DNA from: Roseivivax lentus
Lineage (GTDB): Bacteria > Pseudomonadota > Alphaproteobacteria > Rhodobacterales > Rhodobacteraceae
Assembly: GCF_900156805.1 (NCBI RefSeq)
Contig: NZ_FTOQ01000004.1
Coordinates: 124,001 to 188,000 of the forward strand
Reading direction: 5' to 3'
Length of the DNA: 64,000 nucleotides
Part shown: positions 28,219 through 35,938 of the stretch, piece by piece
How positions within the stretch are numbered: the stretch's first letter is position 1
Layout: each line of letters starts with the position of its first letter
Translations under genes and position numbers: made by a program
The notes under the pieces: model-generated
Databases searched by the model: none
What the model saw: only the letters and a program-made list of their open reading frames with translations
What the model was told of the DNA's origin: nothing

Positions 28219-28383
28219 GGCTGCCTCCTGTCCTGCGTCTTCTATCCGTAATCCATGTGGTCGGGATTGCGCCGCAGTGCGGCGGCGGAATCGCTCTGCA
28301 AGCCGGGATATCGTCGCTCGCGCAACAATTCAATCGTGTTTCGGTATGAGTTTGAAATTTTATGACCGAGCAGTTGCAGAAAG

Positions 28384-29748
28384 TTATTCTGCAAGCGCAA
28401 AGTCCGGAAGAAGATGTCGGACCGAGTTGGCGTAGTAGCGCAGGATGGGCCGCGCATCCTCGGAGGGCGCGATCCGGCCCTCGGTCTCGGTGACGAGGCC
28501 TCGCGTCCGAAGCCGTTCGATGGCGTAGGCAGCGCCCTTGCCGGGATCGCCGTCCGGTAGAACGATGGCCTGCGCGTGGGTGGCCTTCACGGCACCGAAA
28601 GCCGCCTCCAGCGCGCTCCGGTCCATCGGGCCGCGCGCCAGCAGGATCAGCGACAGAAGCGGCACCGGCGGGATGGGGATTGCGCTTTCGATGCGCGCTA
28701 GGATCTCGTCGCCCAGGGCTTCGGGCCGGCGCGCCAGACGCTCCTCGGCGCGCAGGGACAGCGGCAGGCCGAACCGCACGGCAGTGTAGCCGAAGCGCTG
28801 GAACCGCCCGGTCAGACGGTTCCAGAACAGCACCAGCGCATAGCGGAAGGCCGACAGGACACCGGCCCGAAACCGCCGCTCGCCGCGCCGGTCCGCGTCG
28901 ATCAGGATCGTGTCCTCGAGCACCCGGTCGTAATTGATCGCGACCGGCACGAAGACCACGTCGCGGGCACGCAGATCGGCGCCTTCCGCGATATACTTCA
29001 CCAGACCCACCTTCGGCGGCTTCACCGATCCGTCGAGGCTGAGCCCGCCTTCGGGGAAGATCGCCTGCGCCACGCCGCCGCGCGTCGCCATGTGCACGTA
29101 TTTCTCCAGCACCTTGCGATACAGGGCGTTCCGCGACTTGCGGCGGATGAAATAGGCCCCCATCGCGCGGATGAGCCCCGAGAGCGGCCAGACCCGCGCC
29201 CATTCGCCGACCGCGTAGGACAGCGCGGACCGGCGCGCCGCGAGATAGGTCACCAGCACGTAATCCATATTGGAGCGGTGGTTCATCACGAAGATGACCG
29301 TGGCGTCCTTGTCGATCGCCCCGATCGCGTCGTGATCGATATCGCCGACATCCACGCGGTAGAGCGCGTTCGACAGCCAGCGCGAGGCCCGGATCGCGAA
29401 GCCGAAATAGGCTGAGGCCGAGAAGGCCGGGACGATTTCCCGCGCATAGTCGCGCGCCTTCTCGAAGGCCACGTCCTCGCGCAGGTTGTTCTCATGGGCA
29501 TGGGTGACGACCGCTTCCGTCACGTCGGGATCGTAGATGAGCCGCTGGATCAGATCGTAGCGGCGGGCGAGCTTGAAGGGCTGGATCGGGCGTTCGAGCC
29601 GTTCGTTCAGCCGGGCCACGATCTTTTCGGCGCGGCGCCGGAAGAACCACCGCACCGACGGGAACAGGAAATGCGACGCCATCGTCACCGCCGCGAACAG
29701 CAGGATCAGCAGGAAAAGCCAAAGCGGCAGGGTGACTTGCGTCGTCAT
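28384..29748 (-). CDS. Glycerol-3-phosphate/1-acyl-G3P acyltransferase-like membrane protein
   Basis: A 454-residue acyltransferase of the PlsB/PlsC superfamily. An N-terminal membrane helix (about 8-28) is followed by the catalytic NHRSNMD (H-x4-D, His157 and Asp162) and the acyl-acceptor-binding motif FPEGG (231-235). The overall length and the C-terminal extension resemble PlsB more than the short PlsC. It probably acylates glycerol-3-phosphate or lysophosphatidate at the inner membrane. It lies between ccr and ecm and is transcribed on the ccr strand. Confidence 0.83.
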   Translation of the reverse strand: MTTQVTLPLWLFLLILLFAAVTMASHFLFPSVRWFFRRRAEKIVARLNERLERPIQPFKLARRYDLIQRLIYDPDVTEAVVTHAHENNLREDVAFEKARDYAREIVPAFSASAYFGFAIRASRWLSNALYRVDVGDIDHDAIGAIDKDATVIFVMNHRSNMDYVLVTYLAARRSALSYAVGEWARVWPLSGLIRAMGAYFIRRKSRNALYRKVLEKYVHMATRGGVAQAIFPEGGLSLDGSVKPPKVGLVKYIAEGADLRARDVVFVPVAINYDRVLEDTILIDADRRGERRFRAGVLSAFRYALVLFWNRLTGRFQRFGYTAVRFGLPLSLRAEERLARRPEALGDEILARIESAIPIPPVPLLSLILLARGPMDRSALEAAFGAVKATHAQAIVLPDGDPGKGAAYAIERLRTRGLVTETEGRIAPSEDARPILRYYANSVRHLLPDFALAE

Positions 29749-29956
29749 GCCCGAAGGATGGCCCGAGGCTTGAGCTTAGGCAATCCCGCAGGCCCGCTTT
29801 GGCCATGGGGTTTCGGGCCTCTTCCGGCGGCCTTGCCGCACGGCTATACTTTGCGCGGTGTTGCCGCGATGCAGCGAATTGACATCGCCACAAAGTTTCG
29901 AATATGCGTACCGGAACGCAAGAATATTACCCACACGATTCACCCCGAGGAATGCG

Positions 29957-31936
29957 ATGACCCAGACCCAAACCCCGCCGCAGATAGACAAGCCCTGGCT
30001 CATCCGCACCTATGCCGGACATTCCACCGCCCAGGCGTCCAATGCGCTTTATCGCGGGAACCTCGCCAAGGGGCAGACTGGCCTGTCGGTCGCCTTCGAC
30101 CTGCCTACCCAGACCGGCTATGACAGCGATCACGTGCTCGCGCGCGGCGAGGTCGGCAAGGTCGGCGTTCCGGTCTGTCATCTGGGCGACATGCGCACGC
30201 TCTTCGACCAGATCCCGCTCGAGCAGATGAACACCTCCATGACGATCAACGCGACCGCGCCCTGGCTGCTGTCGCTCTATATCGCGGTGGCCGAGGAACA
30301 GGGGGCGGATATCTCGAAACTGCAGGGCACGGTGCAAAACGATCTCATCAAGGAGTATCTGTCGCGCGGCACCTATATCTGCCCGCCGAAGCCGTCGCTG
30401 AAGATGATCGGGGACGTGGCCGAGTATTGCTACAAGCACATCCCGAAATGGAACCCGATGAACGTGTGTTCCTATCACCTGCAGGAGGCGGGCGCGACGC
30501 CCGAACAGGAACTGGCCTATGCGCTGGCCACCGCCATCGCCGTGCTCGACGAGCTGAAGCCGCGTGTGCCGGCCGAGGATTTCCCGACGCTCGCGGGCCG
30601 GATCTCGTTCTTCGTGAATGCCGGCATCCGCTTCGTCACCGAGATGTGCAAGATGCGCGCCTTCGTGGACCTCTGGGACGAGATCCTCGCCGAGCGCTAC
30701 GGCATCGAGGACGCCAAGTACCGCCGCTTCCGCTACGGCGTGCAGGTCAATTCGCTGGGCCTGACCGAGCAGCAGCCCGAGAACAACGTCTACCGCATCC
30801 TGATCGAGATGCTCGCGGTGACCCTGTCGAAGAACGCCCGCGCCCGCGCGGTGCAGCTTCCGGCCTGGAACGAGGCGCTGGGCCTGCCCCGCCCTTGGGA
30901 CCAGCAATGGTCCATGCGCATGCAGCAGATCATGGCCTACGAGACCGACCTTCTGGAATATGACGATCTTTTCGACGAGAACCCGGCGGTCGAGCGCAAG
31001 GTCGCGCAACTGAAAGAGGGCGCGCGGGCAGAACTTGCCACGCTCGACGGGATGGGCGGGGCGATCGACGCCATCGATTACATGAAGGCGCGCCTGGTCG
31101 AAAGCAACGCCCTGCGCGTGCACAAGGTGGAGCGCGGCGAGACCGTCGTGGTCGGCGTGAACCGCTGGACGGAAACCGAACCGTCGCCGCTTCTAGGCGA
31201 GGATGGCGGCATCATGGTGGTCGATCCGGCGGTCGAGGCCGACCAGGTGGCCCGCCTCGATGCCTGGCGCGCCGAACGGGACGGCGACGCGGTCGCGCGC
31301 GCCCTTGCCGACTTGCGCCAAGCCGCGCGCGAGGGCCGCAACGTGATGCCCGCCTCCATCGCCGCCGCCAAGGCCGGGGCGACCACGGGCGAATGGGCCG
31401 CCGAGATGCGCGCGGCCTTTGGCGAGTATCGCGGCCCGACCGGCGTTTCGAAATCCATGTCGAACCAGACCGAGGGCCTCGAGGATATCCGCGAGGCGGT
31501 CGATGCCGTGTCCGACAAGCTTGGACGCCGGTTGAAATTCCTGATCGGCAAGCCGGGCCTCGACGGACATTCCAACGGCGCCGAACAAATCGCCTTCCGC
31601 GCGCGGGATTGCGGGATGGAGATCGACTACGAAGGCATTCGACTCACCCCCGAGGAAATCGTGAACGCCGCCGCAGATGGCAACATTCACGTGGTGGGGC
31701 TGTCCATTCTGTCGGGATCGCACTTGCCGCTCGTGGAAGATACGCTGTCGCGGATGAAAGCGGCGGGGCTCGGCCATATTCCCCTGATCGTCGGTGGCAT
31801 CATTCCCGAAGAAGATGCCAAGCGACTCCGCGCGACGGGCGTTGCGCGGGTCTATACGCCCAAGGATTTCGTCCTGAATTCAATCATGATGGACATCGTG
31901 CATCTTGCCGATCCGGAGGCCGTAGCGGCCGAATAA
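29957..31936 (+). CDS. ecm: Ethylmalonyl-CoA mutase (MeaA type, coenzyme B12-dependent)
   Basis: Ecm converts (2R)-ethylmalonyl-CoA to methylsuccinyl-CoA in the ethylmalonyl-CoA pathway. The 659-residue protein has the mutase barrel at the N-terminus (TYAGHSTAQASNALYRGNLAKGQTGLSVAFDLPTQTGYDSD). The C-terminal cobalamin domain carries the DxHxxG motif (Asp536, His538, Gly541), GLSILSGSH and VGGIIP. Together with the neighbouring ccr this favours Ecm over methylmalonyl-CoA mutase. The frame is open 99 bases further upstream; the ATG at 29957 is chosen because a GAGGA Shine-Dalgarno precedes it and the conserved sequence starts there. Confidence 0.95.
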   Translation: MTQTQTPPQIDKPWLIRTYAGHSTAQASNALYRGNLAKGQTGLSVAFDLPTQTGYDSDHVLARGEVGKVGVPVCHLGDMRTLFDQIPLEQMNTSMTINATAPWLLSLYIAVAEEQGADISKLQGTVQNDLIKEYLSRGTYICPPKPSLKMIGDVAEYCYKHIPKWNPMNVCSYHLQEAGATPEQELAYALATAIAVLDELKPRVPAEDFPTLAGRISFFVNAGIRFVTEMCKMRAFVDLWDEILAERYGIEDAKYRRFRYGVQVNSLGLTEQQPENNVYRILIEMLAVTLSKNARARAVQLPAWNEALGLPRPWDQQWSMRMQQIMAYETDLLEYDDLFDENPAVERKVAQLKEGARAELATLDGMGGAIDAIDYMKARLVESNALRVHKVERGETVVVGVNRWTETEPSPLLGEDGGIMVVDPAVEADQVARLDAWRAERDGDAVARALADLRQAAREGRNVMPASIAAAKAGATTGEWAAEMRAAFGEYRGPTGVSKSMSNQTEGLEDIREAVDAVSDKLGRRLKFLIGKPGLDGHSNGAEQIAFRARDCGMEIDYEGIRLTPEEIVNAAADGNIHVVGLSILSGSHLPLVEDTLSRMKAAGLGHIPLIVGGIIPEEDAKRLRATGVARVYTPKDFVLNSIMMDIVHLADPEAVAAE

Positions 31937-31962
31937 GCCACTCCGACGCGTTGTGTCCCGCC

Positions 31963-31996
31963 ACTCCGCGCACCTGAAACGGTGCGCGGAGTTTTT
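31963..31996 (+). terminator. Rho-independent terminator of ecm
   Basis: A perfect 12-bp stem (31963-31974 with 31981-31992) with a 6-base TGAAAC loop is followed by a T-run. It lies 26 bases after the ecm stop. Confidence 0.93.
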
Positions 31997-32080
31997 CTTA
32001 TTCTTGCATTGATCCAAAACAGGGCTTGTTCAATTCCGGAAAATATAGAATAGGAAAAATACTGGATGGAGAGAAAAACC

Positions 32081-32392
32081 ATGAATACCAATCTCGATAA
32101 ACTCTCGAAAGAAGACCTCGAGCAACTGAAAAAGGACGTCGACAAGGCGCTGAAGTCCGTTGATGCCCGCCGGAAAGCCGAAGCGAAACGTGCGGCGGAT
32201 CAGGCGGCAAAGGAATACGGCTTCTCACTCGACGACCTGTTCGGAAGCACGGCGGCAAAGGGCACGAAAGGCCTTCCCAAATACGCCAATCCCGCCGATC
32301 CCACTCAAACCTGGACCGGCCGCGGCCGCAAGCCGGGCTGGGTCAATGACGCGCTCAAGGCAGGCAAATCGCTGGACGACCTCGCACTCTGA
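32081..32392 (+). CDS. H-NS-family DNA-binding protein (HvrA/BpH3-like)
   Basis: A 103-residue nucleoid-associated protein. The N-terminal half is a charged coiled coil for oligomerisation (about 5-45). The C-terminal DNA-binding motif [11 protein letters not shown] (77-87) is the H-NS hook. Rhodobacter HvrA, a low-light regulator, belongs to this type. I use the ATG at 32081 preceded by GGAGAG; an upstream ATG at 32066 is possible. The upstream region is AT-rich. The stop overlaps the deoD start by one base (TGATG), an unusual pairing. Confidence 0.9.
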   Translation: MNTNLDKLSKEDLEQLKKDVDKALKSVDARRKAEAKRAADQAAKEYGFSLDDLFGSTAAKGTKGLPKYANPADPTQTWTGRGRKPGWVNDALKAGKSLDDLAL

Positions 32393-33096
32393 TGTCGATC
32401 CATATCGGCGCCGATCCCGGCGCAATTGCCGAAACGGTTCTGATGCCCGGCGATCCCTATCGGGCGCGCTGGGCAGCGGAAACCTTTCTGAAATCCCCCG
32501 AACTCGTAAATGATGTACGCGGAATGCTGGGTTATACCGGCACCTGGAATGGGCATCGCGTCACCATTCAGGGATCGGGAATGGGCATGCCCTCCTTCTC
32601 GATTTACGCCAATGAGTTGATCCGCGACTACGGCGCAAAGACGCTCATTCGCATCGGATCCTGCGGGGCGATGCAGGAGCATGTCAAAATCCGCGACGTG
32701 ATTGTAGCAATGACGGCCTCGTCGCTTTCCACGCCCTCGCTCGGCATTTTCCGCGAGTTGAATTTCGCGCCCTGTGCGGATTGGGGCCTGCTGCGCGCCG
32801 CGGTCACCGCCGCCGAGGCCAAGGGGGCCCCGGTGCATGTGGGTGGCATCTATTCCGCGGATGTCTTCTATGACGAACGCCCGGATCTCAACGAACAGAT
32901 GACGCGCCATGGCATCCTCGCCGTAGAGATGGAGGCAGCCGAGCTCTACAACCTCGCCGCGCGGCACGGCATTCGCGGCCTCGCCGTCCTGACGGTCAGC
33001 GATCACCTTTTGACCGGAGCCGCCCTGCCCTCCGAGGACCGGGAACGCAGCTTCGGCGACATGGTCGAGATCGCGCTCGCGGCGGCCTTCAGCTAG
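32392..33096 (+). CDS. deoD: Purine-nucleoside phosphorylase (DeoD type)
   Basis: A 234-residue hexameric-type purine-nucleoside phosphorylase, splitting purine (deoxy)nucleosides with phosphate in nucleotide salvage. Family segments: [27 protein letters not shown] at the N-terminus, [17 protein letters not shown], the phosphate-site RIGSCGA, the base/ribose-site [10 protein letters not shown] and VSDHLLTG with the catalytic Asp. Length is normal. It is translationally coupled to the preceding H-NS gene. Confidence 0.96.
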   Translation: MSIHIGADPGAIAETVLMPGDPYRARWAAETFLKSPELVNDVRGMLGYTGTWNGHRVTIQGSGMGMPSFSIYANELIRDYGAKTLIRIGSCGAMQEHVKIRDVIVAMTASSLSTPSLGIFRELNFAPCADWGLLRAAVTAAEAKGAPVHVGGIYSADVFYDERPDLNEQMTRHGILAVEMEAAELYNLAARHGIRGLAVLTVSDHLLTGAALPSEDRERSFGDMVEIALAAAFS

Positions 33097-33111
33097 ATCG
33101 CGACCGCGCGT

Positions 33112-33957
33112 TCAGGTGCCGTGGCTGCGGTCGTAGCCATTCACCGGCGGCGGCGCCCAGCCCGTCAGCCCTGCGGGCTCCGGCCTCAGGATCTCCACGA
33201 TCAGGGGGTGGCAGGACGCCGCGTCCGAGGAATGCTCGGTACTGCAATCCCCGCCCGGACAGGCCGACAAAGCGCCCAGGAGGTCGATCTCGGCGAAGAA
33301 AGTCAGCGCATCGCCGGGCCGCACCGGCGAGGCCTTCATGAAATACTGGCCCGTATCGCGGGTGAACCCGGTGCACATGAAGACGTTGAGCACGTCATGC
33401 ACATGCGGCTCGGCCTCAGCGATCGGCAGGCCCAGCCGGGCCGCCAGCGCGCGCGTCAGGTTCGAATGGCAGCAATGATGATAGGTCCCGCCCGAAAGCT
33501 GCCGGTGGGTATAGGGATCGCAGCGGGTGCCGATCACGTCGTGCACGCTGCCCCCGAAGGCGTCGATGCCGTACCAGTCGAGGCTGTCAGCAACGATCGT
33601 GGCCATGGGCCGGAGCGCGGGAAAGCTGGACCAGAGCCGGTCGCCGGTCGTCACATGCGTGCCGTGCAGGGCGCGCGTCTTGCCGGAATAGAACCGCTCC
33701 GACAAATCCTGCGCGTTCCAAAGGTTGAGATCGCCCACCTGCGGCCCTTCGCTTGAGACGATGCGGAAGAAGTGCCCGGCGGGCGCCGAGAAACACGCGG
33801 CGTCGCGCGGCGGAACGATGACGGTGTCGATCACTTCCGCGGTGCCCAGGGCATCGGCATAGAGCGGAAGGTCGACCGGCGGAAGCGTCTCGGTCGGGTA
33901 GCAGATCACCGGCGCGATGGCGCGGCGTCTTTCGGCATCGGGGGGTGGTGTCTGCAT
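33112..33957 (-). CDS. DUF1989 (urea carboxylase-associated) family protein
   Basis: A 281-residue member of the DUF1989 family, proteins often found with urea carboxylase or amino-acid degradation genes. Characteristic segments are VGDLNLWNAQDLSERF, HGTHVTTGDRLWSSFPALRPMATI, HDVIGTRCDPYT and the Cys/His-rich YHHCCHSNL, a likely metal-binding site. Here there is no urea carboxylase beside it. The biochemical role is unknown. The long upstream extension of the frame is discarded: the ATG at 33957 starts the conserved part. A 9-bp hairpin covers the region right before the start. Confidence 0.8.
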   Translation of the reverse strand: MQTPPPDAERRRAIAPVICYPTETLPPVDLPLYADALGTAEVIDTVIVPPRDAACFSAPAGHFFRIVSSEGPQVGDLNLWNAQDLSERFYSGKTRALHGTHVTTGDRLWSSFPALRPMATIVADSLDWYGIDAFGGSVHDVIGTRCDPYTHRQLSGGTYHHCCHSNLTRALAARLGLPIAEAEPHVHDVLNVFMCTGFTRDTGQYFMKASPVRPGDALTFFAEIDLLGALSACPGGDCSTEHSSDAASCHPLIVEILRPEPAGLTGWAPPPVNGYDRSHGT

Positions 33958-33961
33958 TGCG

Positions 33962-33985
33962 GGCTCCGGAATGTCGTCCGGAGCC
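33962..33985 (-). promoter_or_regulatory. Hairpin hiding the ribosome-binding site of the DUF1989 gene
   Basis: A perfect 9-bp inverted repeat (33962-33970 with 33977-33985) with a 6-base loop ends 4 bases before the start codon at 33957. On the gene's strand the 3' arm contains CCGGAG, the only Shine-Dalgarno-like bases, so the stem would mask it in the mRNA. Confidence 0.5.
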
Positions 33986-34017
33986 TTTCGCGTTCCCGTC
34001 CTCTTGGCAAGCCGGGG

Positions 34018-34181
34018 GCGAAAATCGCACGCGATTTTCGCGGGCAAATCCGACGCGGATTTGCGGGCTCGTGACGACCGGTCGTGCCCGGCCTGCCCGA
34101 GGCAGCCGAAGACGCGCGCGCCGGTCGGGGGCCCGCGAAATCCTCGCAGGATTTCGGCGCGCAATCCGCGTCGGATTGTGC
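34018..34181. repeat. Cluster of four short AT-cored palindromes
   Basis: Four near-perfect palindromes lie in 164 bases of otherwise GC-rich sequence: 34018-34041 (11-base arms, 2-base centre), 34044-34064 (9-base arms), 34136-34156 (9-base arms) and 34162-34178 (7-base arms, longer with G-T pairs). All share the pattern (A)AATC-C/G ... G/C-GATT(T) around a CG-rich centre, so they look like copies of one element. They resemble REP-like intergenic elements; none has a terminator-like T-run. Confidence 0.65.
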
Positions 34182-34189
34182 ATCCGCAC

Positions 34190-34330
34190 TCAGATGACGA
34201 CAACGTCGCGCGGCGGGAAGCCGCCGCCGATGTTCAGGAGCGACAGGTCGTGACCGGCCGCGCGGGCCGCATCCAGTTCTGTCAGAGACGTTACCGTCGC
34301 TACGGAACCGTGGGCCTGACCCTTGGGACA
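34190..34330 (-). pseudogene. Remnant of a PLP-dependent ornithine/diaminopimelate decarboxylase-family gene
   Basis: On the minus strand a frame ending at the TGA at 34190-34192 encodes SLTELDAARAAGHDLSLL followed by NIGGGFP and PRDVVVI. The LLNIGGGFP stretch is the glycine-rich PLP-phosphate-binding motif of group IV decarboxylases (ornithine, lysine, diaminopimelate), with the expected helix and strand in front. The normal continuation after GGGFP is missing and the frame stops nine residues later. Upstream, a stop codon interrupts the frame about 70 residues before. No intact decarboxylase surrounds it, so this looks like a decayed fragment. The palindrome cluster begins directly downstream. 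Confidence 0.4.
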
Positions 34331-34415
34331 GAGGCGCGTGCGTTGGCGCGCACATGCTCCTGCGCCCAAGTCGCCTCAAAAAAGAATTCGGCGGATTTGG
34401 AAATGATTTCACGGG
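34331..34415. other. Intergenic remainder, nothing recognised
   Basis: Between the decarboxylase remnant and the next small gene I see only mixed-composition sequence without a supported signal. Confidence 0.3.
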
Positions 34416-34610
34416 CTAACCGGTGGGCCGCAGACAGCGTTCCGGCGGCTTTCCCGAGGGGCCTTTCACCGTCGCGCCGCATTGTACGCAGAGCCAGTCG
34501 CTTTGCCCCGTGCCGTCGCGGGTCTCGCGCCAGCGGCAGGCGCGCATTCCCTTCCGGGCCACGTAGGCCACGATGATGAACGCGATGATAAGACCGATGG
34601 GAACGAGCAT
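34416..34610 (-). CDS. Small membrane protein with C-terminal Cys motif
   Basis: A 64-residue protein: one N-terminal transmembrane helix (MLVPIGLIIAFIIVAYVARKGM), then a basic, Arg/Trp-rich stretch (RACRWRETRD) and LCVQCGATVKG followed by a further Cys near the C-terminus, which could form a small zinc ribbon or knuckle (CxxC plus C). The ATG at 34610 has AGGGGG in front; the upstream part of the frame is basic and unlikely. From memory, similar tiny proteins are conserved in Rhodobacteraceae. Function unknown. Confidence 0.7.
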   Translation of the reverse strand: MLVPIGLIIAFIIVAYVARKGMRACRWRETRDGTGQSDWLCVQCGATVKGPSGKPPERCLRPTG

Positions 34611-34707
34611 GGGCCCCCTTTTTCTATGCCGTCTGTGCCGTCTGCCCCGACGCCCCCGATTACCGCGGGACGCGGCGTGGGGCAAACGGCATGGCGGTTA
34701 CTGCGTG

Positions 34708-34872
34708 TCAGGCATAGCGTGCCAGTTGCGCGGCCTGCGTGTCAGCGCGGCCCTTGGAGCTCGGGCGCTGGTGCAGCGCATTTCCGGGATAATAGGCGAA
34801 GGCGTCCTCGAGGGCGCGCAGGGCCTCTGCGGCATCGATCTTGGATGCGGTTCTGGATGTGGACGTGGTCAT
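34708..34872 (-). CDS. Small conserved protein, function unknown
   Basis: A 54-residue protein (MTTSTSRTASKIDAAEALRALEDAFAYYPGNALHQRP...). The central EALRALEDAFAYY helix resembles short hypothetical proteins I associate with Rhodobacteraceae. The start at 34872 is supported by AAGAGGT 7 bases upstream. A candidate -10 (TATACT) lies about 66 bases upstream, preceded by a 10-base direct repeat at 21-bp spacing, suggesting regulated expression. It lies between the sdhB terminator and another small gene. Confidence 0.65.
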   Translation of the reverse strand: MTTSTSRTASKIDAAEALRALEDAFAYYPGNALHQRPSSKGRADTQAAQLARYA

Positions 34873-34937
34873 AGGCGACCTCTTTCCGTTTGGTCTGCCC
34901 TCCCTCACTCCAGAATATGGGAAGGATTGTGTGCGAG

Positions 34938-34983
34938 AGTATACGCAGCACCTGCATGGCGGTTTGATCCCATTGCATGGCGG
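34938..34983 (-). promoter_or_regulatory. Candidate promoter with tandem direct repeats before a small gene
   Basis: On the minus strand the 10-base unit CCGCCATGCA occurs twice (34974-34983 and 34953-34962), with starts exactly 21 bp apart. It is followed 9 bases later by TATACT (34943-34938). The expected -35 position is a poor match, so an activator bound to the repeats is conceivable. Confidence 0.45.
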
Positions 34984-34994
34984 AATGCGGGCGC

Positions 34995-35033
34995 AAAAAG
35001 GCCCCGGACTGAGGATGCAGCCGGGGCCCTTTT
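34995..35033 (-). terminator. Terminator downstream of sdhB, symmetrical
   Basis: An 8-bp stem (35000-35007 with 35021-35028) is flanked by a T-run on both strands: TTTTT after it on the sdhB strand and CTTTT on the other. It lies about 30 bases after the sdhB stop. Confidence 0.88.
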
Positions 35034-35064
35034 GCGGTGCTGTGTCGGTGCCTGCCGGAGGCGA

Positions 35065-35844
35065 TCAGATCGCGCGCTCGACCATCGTCTTCTTGATCTG
35101 CGCGATGGCCTTGGCGGGGTTCAGACCCTTCGGGCAGGTCTTAGCGCAGTTCATGATCGTGTGGCAGCGATAGAGCTTGAAGGGATCCTCGAGGTCATCG
35201 AGACGCTCGCCCGTCGCCTCGTCGCGGCTGTCGATGATCCAGCGATAGGCATGCAGAAGCGCTGCAGGCCCGAGATACCGGTCGCCGTTCCACCAATAGG
35301 ACGGGCAGGAGGTCGAGCAGCAGGCGCACATCACGCATTCATAGAGCCCGTCGAGCTTTTCGCGGTCCTCGATGGATTGCTTCCACTCTTTCGCGGGCGT
35401 GTTGGTCTTGGTCTCCAGCCACGGCATGATCGAGGCGTGCTGCGCGTAGAAATGGGTCAGATCCGGGATCAGATCGCGCACCACCGGCATGTGCGGCAGC
35501 GGGTAGACCTTCACGTCGCCCTTCACGTCGTCGATGCCGTAGATGCAGGCCAGCGTGTTGATCCCGTCAATATTCATCGCGCAGGAGCCGCAGATTCCTT
35601 CGCGGCAGGACCGGCGGAAGGTGAGCGTCGGGTCGATCTCGTTTTTGATCTTGATGAGCGCGTCCAGCATCATCGGCCCGCAATCGTCGAGATCGACGAA
35701 ATAGGTATCGACGCGCGGGTTCTCGCCGTCATCGGGCGACCAGCGGTAGATCTTGAAGGTCTTGAGCCGGTTCGCCCCTTCGGGCTTCGGCCAGGTCTTG
35801 CCCGTGCGGATGGTGGAGTTCTTGGGGAGTGTCAGTTGAACCAC
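35065..35844 (-). CDS. sdhB: Succinate dehydrogenase iron-sulfur subunit
   Basis: SdhB carries the three Fe-S clusters that pass electrons from SdhA to the membrane quinone site (TCA cycle, respiratory complex II). The 259-residue protein shows the 2Fe-2S ligands ([16 protein letters not shown], with a further Cys in NTLAC), the 4Fe-4S motif [11 protein letters not shown] and the 3Fe-4S motif [17 protein letters not shown]. Length is normal. Unusually, it is separated from sdhA by three other genes (a sulfotransferase-like gene and two lipoproteins) on the same strand. Confidence 0.97.
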   Translation of the reverse strand: MVQLTLPKNSTIRTGKTWPKPEGANRLKTFKIYRWSPDDGENPRVDTYFVDLDDCGPMMLDALIKIKNEIDPTLTFRRSCREGICGSCAMNIDGINTLACIYGIDDVKGDVKVYPLPHMPVVRDLIPDLTHFYAQHASIMPWLETKTNTPAKEWKQSIEDREKLDGLYECVMCACCSTSCPSYWWNGDRYLGPAALLHAYRWIIDSRDEATGERLDDLEDPFKLYRCHTIMNCAKTCPKGLNPAKAIAQIKKTMVERAI

Positions 35845-35938
35845 GACAATGCCTCCATGTCAGCGTTACATAGGTTGTAGGTCTTGCGGGCGCGCGGGAA
35901 AAGACCCGCCTGCCCGGCTGTGATGATCCGCCGCGTCC

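Noticed and set aside
28218-29957. Shared ACACGATT between ccr and ecm upstream regions
   Set aside because: Only 8 bases with unlike flanks; too short to exceed chance in two regions of this length.
34018-34181. CRISPR array
   Set aside because: The repeats are short palindromes of differing sequence and irregular spacing with no spacers of constant length; no cas genes nearby.
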